Shown here: in pieces, positions 15,201 to 19,036 of the stretch | Layout: each line of letters starts with the position of its first letter | Position numbering within the stretch: position 1 is the stretch's first letter | NCBI GenBank assembly: GCA_038748065.1 | Contig: JBCDJG010000076.1 | Coordinates: forward strand, 1 to 19,036 | Direction: 5' to 3' | DNA from: JBCDJG01 sp038748065 | Lineage (GTDB): Bacteria; Pseudomonadota; Gammaproteobacteria; Pseudomonadales; Halieaceae | DNA: 19,036 bases | The notes under the pieces: generated by a model | Seen by the model: the letters and a program-made list of their open reading frames with translations, nothing else | The model's database searches: none | Told to the model about the DNA's origin: nothing | Translations under genes and position numbers: made by a program

Positions 15201-15448
15201 GACACATTGTGTCGACGACCTTGACGACCTTTGGTGGGTTCCTGCCTCTCATCCTTGAGGGCAGTCAATTCTGGCCGCCCTTTGCGATGGCGATTGCCGG
15301 TGGCGTCCTGCTCTCGACTATCGTATCGTTCTTCCTAGTACCGCCGCTGTTTGCACTGCTCATGAGCCGGCCAGCGCAGCCCGCGCTCGAACAGACGACC
15401 AGTAGCGCTCAAACAATAAATGAGAATCTCAAGAAAACGCTCGCCTGA
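12299..15448 (+). CDS. RND-family efflux permease (AcrB/MdtB-like inner-membrane pump)
   Basis: The 1049-residue permease has the usual RND plan: TM1 near residues 10-28, a large periplasmic loop, TM2-6 around 335-500, a second periplasmic loop, and TM8-12 at about 860-1020. The text TSPRQEDPTL after TM1, FPGATPDRVE and PLEDELM follow the HAE-type permease pattern. In TM4 the motif is LLVDGSIVM with Asp404. The second Asp of AcrB (D408) is Gly405 here. In TM10, AcrB's Lys940 position is Asn936 in GVSVNAAIII. It would export hydrophobic or amphiphilic compounds using the proton gradient. I chose ATG 12299 (GGGAG nine bases upstream), which directly begins the MLATSLYDHRRYF N-terminus, over an upstream frame to 12245 inside the adaptor. 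The TGA overlaps the ATG of the downstream TetR gene by one base. No outer-membrane channel gene accompanies it. Confidence 0.92.
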   Translation: MLATSLYDHRRYFALFVLVIIAVGFTSFTTSPRQEDPTLTNFTATLLTPFPGATPDRVEALVTRPLEDELMRMDEIDELYSTSSTGISSLNVALDDTLSDEELGRAWSEVRDAIADARREFPSGVGATSFDNDRFTAFTTIIAFSGRDGVDMPLSLLHRLTQDFADLARNMPGTKLVELFGEPKEEIRVAVDEAALASRGLSLDQVAGALAAADARSSAGRATGDGADIIVEVAGALDSLNRVSQVIVSSDARGRSVRVGDIARVYKAQQSPPDSMALAQGKQAILVAVRMQDGERVDRWSERFRTLLDGYRAQAPAGLLVDQSYDQSTYTNTRLAEVALNLLIGVALVLLVLLFTMGWRAAVVVAVVLPLCGIMSVAILERLGMALHQMSITGLIVALGLLVDGSIVMTDEVGKRLRKGQSATRAIRQSVGRLRIPLLSSTATTILAFMPMVILPGVSGDFMGSIAISVVVMLGSSLLLALIFTPALAAWLLPRGSSKRESWMRSGINSGRMGNWLARSMDWTLRHQGAAIALALVLPITGLLAFPTLTAQFFPGTDRDQMYLQVKLADGRSIYETRELVAEMDPLLRAEPLIRRVDWTLGESPPPFYYNMLRYRDGNPTWAEALVLTHDENQTDALIRRLQRELSERFPQAQIVARGIDQGPPVKAPLEVEIYGPDLGVLAELGEQYRQRMEAVTYVTSTTTDLIGGAPKIVFDLDEDKLRIAGLQLSDAAAALDAALVGRTGGEVLEGTERLPVRIRLGEEAFEQKHRVRDVLVPLSMPTADARIPAIPLSALGESYLRVSQSPISRFNGERRNVVQAQLVRGILPEEALKALRADLDAKPIPLPTGYRMSFGGDSDVRAEVMGHIMAPMGFIIAALFATIVLTFNSWRLSAVAMLVMLCSAGLSLLALAIFNYPFGVQAVIGVIGSIGVSVNAAIIIMTALQRDEAAMGGGLFAIREVVMDSSRHIVSTTLTTFGGFLPLILEGSQFWPPFAMAIAGGVLLSTIVSFFLVPPLFALLMSRPAQPALEQTTSSAQTINENLKKTLA
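15198..15216. repeat. Perfect 8-bp-arm inverted repeat inside the permease gene
   Basis: GTCGACAC (15198-15205) and GTGTCGAC (15209-15216) flank ATT. It sits in coding sequence for SRHIVST, about 230 bp before the TetR gene. An internal operator is conceivable, but a repeat of this size can occur by chance in a GC-rich gene. Confidence 0.35.
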
Positions 15449-16080
15449 TGCCAAGCACAGCCAAGAACACCCGGCAGTATCACCACGGTGACCTGCACAA
15501 CGCCCTGATTGTCGCGGCCGCGGAGCTCATCGAAGAACGCGGATCCGATGACTTCGCGATGATCGACGCCGCGCGCAAGGCAGGGGTCAGCTCCGCAGCG
15601 CCCTACCGCCACTTCAAGGACAAAGAGGATTTGCTGGCCGGCGTGTCGGATCTCGCCTTTTGGGCCTTCAGCAGCGAGATTCAAGAGATTCTCGATCATC
15701 AAGCCATGGGCTCACGCGAGTGCATCATTGCCCTTGGCCTGCGCTACGTGGATTTCGTTAGTCGGCACGGCGCATTCTTCGACCTGATGTGGGGAGGCGA
15801 TCGACACCTGCACGCGAAGGACGGCCTGTCCGGAATAATGAAACAGTCAGGCTTTAGTCTTTTCTATTCGGCAGTCGAAGCCTGGGTAATTGCTGTGGGC
15901 GGTGCGGTGGAAGACGCCATGGACCTGGCGATGAAACTCTGGTGCATGGCACACGGCACGTCGGCCTTGCATATGAATGGCCAGCTCGACTACTTCAGCC
16001 CCGGCATAAATACCGATGAGACCTTGCGCAGCGCCACCGAGAGCTTCCTCGACGGGGTTGAGATGCAATTGAAGGCCTGA
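15448..16080 (+). CDS. TetR/AcrR-family regulator with WHG-type C-terminal domain
   Basis: The 210-residue regulator starts with the hallmark RQYHHGDLHNALIVAAAELIEERG (9-32). The helix-turn-helix FAMIDAARKAGVSSAAPYRHFKDKEDLL follows (36-63). The YHHGDL start is typical of TetR proteins with the WHG C-terminal domain, many of which control efflux pumps or lipid genes. It is the third gene of the efflux operon: its ATG shares one base with the permease stop (TGATG), which implies translational coupling. It probably represses the operon, including itself, via the ATGTTA half-sites at 11102-11128, and is released by a pump substrate. Target and ligand are inferred from context. Confidence 0.9.
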   Translation: MPSTAKNTRQYHHGDLHNALIVAAAELIEERGSDDFAMIDAARKAGVSSAAPYRHFKDKEDLLAGVSDLAFWAFSSEIQEILDHQAMGSRECIIALGLRYVDFVSRHGAFFDLMWGGDRHLHAKDGLSGIMKQSGFSLFYSAVEAWVIAVGGAVEDAMDLAMKLWCMAHGTSALHMNGQLDYFSPGINTDETLRSATESFLDGVEMQLKA

Positions 16081-16093
16081 CCCAGGTCTAGCC

Positions 16094-17404
16094 TCAGGCT
16101 GGAACCGATAATTTATCGGTATCAAAAGCCGCTCGCGTCAGATTTTCAGAGCCTTCGTCCGTTATCACCAAGTCGTCCTCCACACGTATGCCACCGTAGG
16201 GTAGCAGCTGCTCAACCAGGCCCCAGTTGACGCAGGATCTTGCCCCGCTGTGCCAGAGATTGTCGAGAAGCATGGGAATAAAGTACAACCCGGGCTCAAT
16301 CGTTACCACGTTACCGGGCTCCAGCGTGCGCGTCAGGCGCAGATGGGGGTAGCGAGCGTCGTCCTGCTGTTTGCCGCTTCGATCGTGCACCTGGCTGCCA
16401 AGGAAATGCCCCAGCCCGTGCGGGAAGAATGAAGTAACGACTCGATCAAAATCTGCGTGCTCTGCGTCAATGCGGATAACGCCCGTTCTGTTTAGCAGTG
16501 CTCCTATTTCGTTTATCGCTGCACAGTGCATCTCGACAAAAGAAGCGCCAGGGCGAGCGCGCTCAGCAATCGACGTTTGCAGAGTGTCCATCGCGAGAAC
16601 CAGATCTTTAAAGGCGCCCTCGCGTGCCGCGTGAGTGCGTGTAACGTCGGCCGCATAACCCAGGTGAGACGCGCCCGCATCGATCAATAGACTTTGCGGC
16701 TGTTGCGGACGATCACGGTTCAAGAGCCAGTGATGAAGCACCGCCGCATTTTCGTTTATCGCTATGATATTGCCGTAAGGCAGCTCGTATTCCGAACACC
16801 GCAGGGCTTCGAGATAACCCAGGTGAATATCCAACTCGGATGCGCCCTCTTGAAACAACTCCAGGGCCCGCCGGTGCCCAACCGCTGCCGCCTGGTTGGC
16901 GCATCTTATGTTATGCAACTCCCACGGTGTCTTGCGAGCGCGACCTTCGTCAAGCAATTCGAGTAATGGCAATGGATTGAGGTCGCAAGGCCTCATCCGC
17001 GATGTGGCGGCCTGCGGTAGCTTGCCGACCAGTGCCGTGCCTGAGCCTCCCGGCACAGCCCGGAAGACGTCATCGATGCTCGGGTACCGGCTCACCTCGA
17101 AGCACTCCTCAATTATCGGCGAGGGCACCGGTGGCCGGCTATGCCAATAGTCCTCTTCTTCCAGCAGCAGTAAGCGCGGCCGATTGGCCTCGAGCTCGAT
17201 GACAAGTATGCAGCCTGGCCGGTGCAGCGGCACCCAGGTCTTGAAATATGCATTGGCTCTGAAGGGATACGGCAGGTCGTCCTGAAATGGGCAACACTCC
17301 GCGCCGGAAAAAATGCAGAGGCGCTTGATGCCCGAAGTCGCCATCGCGACTTTCGATTCTGCCAGCCTATGCTCGACATGCGGTGCAAAGAGTTCCGCTT
17401 TCAT
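16094..17404 (-). CDS. pepQ: Xaa-Pro dipeptidase (prolidase), M24B family
   Basis: The 436-residue cytoplasmic metallopeptidase cleaves X-Pro dipeptides. Length and sequence layout follow E. coli PepQ (443 residues), including the N-terminal DDLPYPFRAN...KTWVP and YWHS segments. All five dinuclear-metal ligands are visible: Asp242 and Asp253 in IDAGASHLGYAADVTRT, His333 in FPHGLGHFLGSQVHD, Glu370 in TIEPGLYF and Glu409 in GGIRVEDDLV. PepQ relatives can also hydrolyse organophosphate esters as a side activity. The ATG at 17404 has GGGGA five bases upstream. It is divergent from a TonB-dependent receptor across an AT-rich gap and convergent with the efflux TetR gene (13 bp between stops). The arrangement suggests hydrolysis of a peptide-like ligand imported by the receptor, but pepQ also serves general peptide turnover. 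Confidence 0.92.
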   Translation of the reverse strand: MKAELFAPHVEHRLAESKVAMATSGIKRLCIFSGAECCPFQDDLPYPFRANAYFKTWVPLHRPGCILVIELEANRPRLLLLEEEDYWHSRPPVPSPIIEECFEVSRYPSIDDVFRAVPGGSGTALVGKLPQAATSRMRPCDLNPLPLLELLDEGRARKTPWELHNIRCANQAAAVGHRRALELFQEGASELDIHLGYLEALRCSEYELPYGNIIAINENAAVLHHWLLNRDRPQQPQSLLIDAGASHLGYAADVTRTHAAREGAFKDLVLAMDTLQTSIAERARPGASFVEMHCAAINEIGALLNRTGVIRIDAEHADFDRVVTSFFPHGLGHFLGSQVHDRSGKQQDDARYPHLRLTRTLEPGNVVTIEPGLYFIPMLLDNLWHSGARSCVNWGLVEQLLPYGGIRVEDDLVITDEGSENLTRAAFDTDKLSVPA

Positions 17405-17460
17405 AAAGTCCCCGGGGCCAAGACACGCTCATGTGAATGTGAGCGAATTTTATTGTGGAA

Positions 17461-17514
17461 ATAAATAAATTGATATAAATAATTCTTTGATATGATCAAA
17501 TTTTTTGATATTGT
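17461..17514 (+). promoter_or_regulatory. AT-rich divergent control region with repeated TTGATAT / TTTGAT half-sites
   Basis: TTGATAT occurs at 17470-17476, 17487-17493 and 17505-17511 (steps of 17 and 18 bp). TTTGAT (17486-17491), ATCAAA (17495-17500) and TTTGAT (17504-17509) form two inverted pairs, each with a 3-bp centre. TTGATA (17487-17492) and TATTGT (17509-17514), 16 bp apart, are a plausible promoter for the receptor gene. TTGATA (17470-17475) and TATGAT (17491-17496), 15 bp apart, are an alternative. The half-sites overlap these boxes, as expected for an operator. The regulator is not encoded in the window, as far as can be judged. Confidence 0.5.
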
Positions 17515-17593
17515 GAATTTTATAGCGAACGCCAAGCGCATACAGCCTGGTCACACAGCTAACGTAATCAGCGGCCAACAAGAGGATCACTCC

Positions 17594-19036
17594 ATGCAAG
17601 TTCTTAATCGCCTGACTCCAATCTCACTGGCAGTAAAAATAGGCGCTGGTCTCTTGGCAGGCAGCCCTGCCGCTCCGCTGCTGGCGGAAGGGCTGGTACT
17701 GGAGGAGGTCACGGTGACCGCCAGGCAACGCAGCGAGTCACTTCAGGATGTCCCGGTCTCCGTGACCGCCTTCACCGAATCACAAATAGACGATGCGGGC
17801 ATTACACGGGCTGCGGATTTTCTGCAGCTGACATCAAACGTGACCTTCGCCAGCTCCGAGAGCGCTGGTGTGAATTTCATGACAATTCGGGGCATATCGC
17901 AGGTCAGGAACGGTGAATCACCGGTCGCAGTCGTCATCGACGGAGTCCTGATGACGGACCCCGGCCAGTTTGACCAGGAGCTCTTCGACATTCAGCAAAT
18001 CGAGGTATTGAAGGGTCCCCAGGGTGCACTCTACGGTCGCAACGCGATCGGCGGGGCCATCAACATTATGACAAAGCGCCCCTCTGATGAGGTGGAAGGT
18101 AAGGTCGTCGTGGGCGCCGGTAACGGAGATCTCAGGCGCATTCAGGGCGCGGTCAGCGGACCACTGGCTGAAAACCTCTTCTTCCGCCTGGCCGGCAGCT
18201 ACGTCGACCACGAGGGCTACATCGAAAACGAGTATCTCGGCGAGGAAGCAGATCCCTATGAAGATCAATCCTTCAAGGCAAGGCTAGAATGGCAACCCTC
18301 CGAACAGCTCTCACTCGACTTTCGCGCGGGTTATTCGGAGACCGAAGGAGGCGCTCTCAATTTTGTACTGCTCGATAACTGTGGGGAGAGCAACGGCTGT
18401 TTTGCTGCAGACAGGGTCTATGACTCCGGAGCGGCTGACAATACCCGTACCCCGATCAGAGCGAGCCGCCTCGGCACCAACGAGCGCGAGTTGTCCAACG
18501 TCTCCCTCAAAATCGACTACGACTTCGATTTCGGTACGCTAACCTCGATAACGGCCTGGAACGATCAGAGCGAGTTCTACGCAGCGGACGCTTACCCCTA
18601 TGACTGCGGCCCGGCCTGCAGTTCGGGAGAGCTCAGAGTCTTTGATACGTCCTTCGGGCCAATGGTTCTGGAAAATGAGCAACTGGTGAAAGTGTTTACC
18701 GATGTGGAAACCATCAGCCAGGAATTCAGAATCACCTCATCGGATGACCAGACTCTCCGCTGGATCGCAGGTGCCTACTACCTCGCAACGGACCGCGAGC
18801 GTGGCCTGCCCACCGAGATGGATATGGGGCAGCCTTACTCAAGCAGCGTCTTTAACGAAAATACCCTGTTTGGCTTTGCCGACGACAACGACAATACTGC
18901 CTATGCCCTCTTTGGCCAGATCAACTATGACGTGACTGATACCATCGAGGCGTCATTGGCGGTGCGCTACGATCGCGACGAGCGCGAGCAGACCGATATC
19001 GCACCACCCGAGTTTTCCGCCACGTCCGGGCTGACC
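17594..19036 (+). CDS. TonB-dependent outer-membrane receptor (incomplete at right edge)
   Basis: The first 481 codons are in the window without a stop. A signal-peptide-like N-terminus (to about residue 31) is followed by VLEEVTVTARQ, a TonB-box-like segment. The plug domain spans about 47-165 and contains QDVPVSVTAF, the TIRGI segment, VVIDGVLM and LKGPQGALYGRNAIGGAINIMTKRP. From about 170 the beta-barrel begins with alternating strands. The protein sits in the outer membrane and imports large or scarce ligands using TonB energy. The barrel gives no clear substrate, and a vitamin-B12-, siderophore- or oligomer-type ligand cannot be separated. The ATG at 17594 has AGAGGA seven bases upstream. 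Two close Cys pairs occur, at 263/269 and 338/342, probably in outer loops. It is divergent from pepQ. A typical receptor has about 700-900 residues, so roughly half is missing here. Confidence 0.9.
   Translation, partial: MQVLNRLTPISLAVKIGAGLLAGSPAAPLLAEGLVLEEVTVTARQRSESLQDVPVSVTAFTESQIDDAGITRAADFLQLTSNVTFASSESAGVNFMTIRGISQVRNGESPVAVVIDGVLMTDPGQFDQELFDIQQIEVLKGPQGALYGRNAIGGAINIMTKRPSDEVEGKVVVGAGNGDLRRIQGAVSGPLAENLFFRLAGSYVDHEGYIENEYLGEEADPYEDQSFKARLEWQPSEQLSLDFRAGYSETEGGALNFVLLDNCGESNGCFAADRVYDSGAADNTRTPIRASRLGTNERELSNVSLKIDYDFDFGTLTSITAWNDQSEFYAADAYPYDCGPACSSGELRVFDTSFGPMVLENEQLVKVFTDVETISQEFRITSSDDQTLRWIAGAYYLATDRERGLPTEMDMGQPYSSSVFNENTLFGFADDNDNTAYALFGQINYDVTDTIEASLAVRYDRDEREQTDIAPPEFSATSGLT

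Noticed and set aside
16075..16099. Inverted repeat GCCTGA/TCAGGC between the efflux TetR and pepQ stops, considered as a bidirectional terminator
   Set aside because: The 6-bp stem has a 13-base loop, is not followed by a T-run on either strand, and partly lies in coding sequence.
17470..17511. CRISPR-like or iteron array from the TTGATAT repeats
   Set aside because: Only three 7-bp units with no spacer structure and no cas or rep gene; operator or architectural binding sites fit better.

Overview
The window looks like chromosomal DNA of a GC-rich, aerobic, probably marine gammaproteobacterium. The combination of a TonB-dependent receptor, a luciferase-like monooxygenase, an APH-type phosphotransferase, a sulfotransferase, TetR regulators and an RND efflux pump resembles what is found in Halieaceae-type Cellvibrionales. 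That placement is inferred from gene content only; no rRNA or marker gene is present. Fourteen complete protein genes and one that runs off the right edge cover almost everything. I see no tRNA, rRNA or CRISPR array, and no gene-free stretch exceeds about 190 bases.

Layout. (1) Positions 1-140 look like the end of an insertion sequence, probably IS21-type, with two imperfect direct repeats 25 bp apart and a terminal CA. It stops 4 bp short of the stop codon of the first gene. (2) Positions 145-5462 hold five leftward genes. In transcription order these are a phosphotransferase, a luciferase-like (LLM) oxidoreductase, a TSUP-family permease, a small predicted secreted protein and an FAD-binding oxidase related to alkyl-dihydroxyacetonephosphate synthase. 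(3) A 153-bp divergent promoter region with two clear palindromes separates them from a rightward phytoene-desaturase/PYROXD2-type FAD oxidoreductase. That gene overlaps, tail to tail, a leftward TetR regulator. (4) The TetR gene is divergent from a rightward sulfotransferase, which is followed by an alpha/beta hydrolase. The hydrolase overlaps tail to tail with a leftward TIGR01777-type SDR protein. (5) Positions 11092-16080 hold a compact efflux operon: periplasmic adaptor, RND permease and TetR, tightly packed, with a three-half-site operator over the predicted promoter. (6) A leftward Xaa-Pro dipeptidase (pepQ) is divergent from a TonB-dependent receptor across an unusually AT-rich 189-bp region with repeated TTTGAT half-sites.

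Working together (inference). The left 10 kb reads as an uncharacterised pathway for a hydrophobic, possibly polycyclic or isoprenoid-like, compound: flavin oxidoreductases, a kinase-fold enzyme, a sulfotransferase, a hydrolase and a TetR sensor. The efflux operon is a self-regulated pump without its own outer-membrane channel. The pepQ/TonB receptor pair suggests uptake of a peptide-like ligand and its cleavage in the cytoplasm. The best leads for new biology are the operator architectures, the RND permease with a reduced proton-relay set, and the substrate of the left-hand enzyme cluster.
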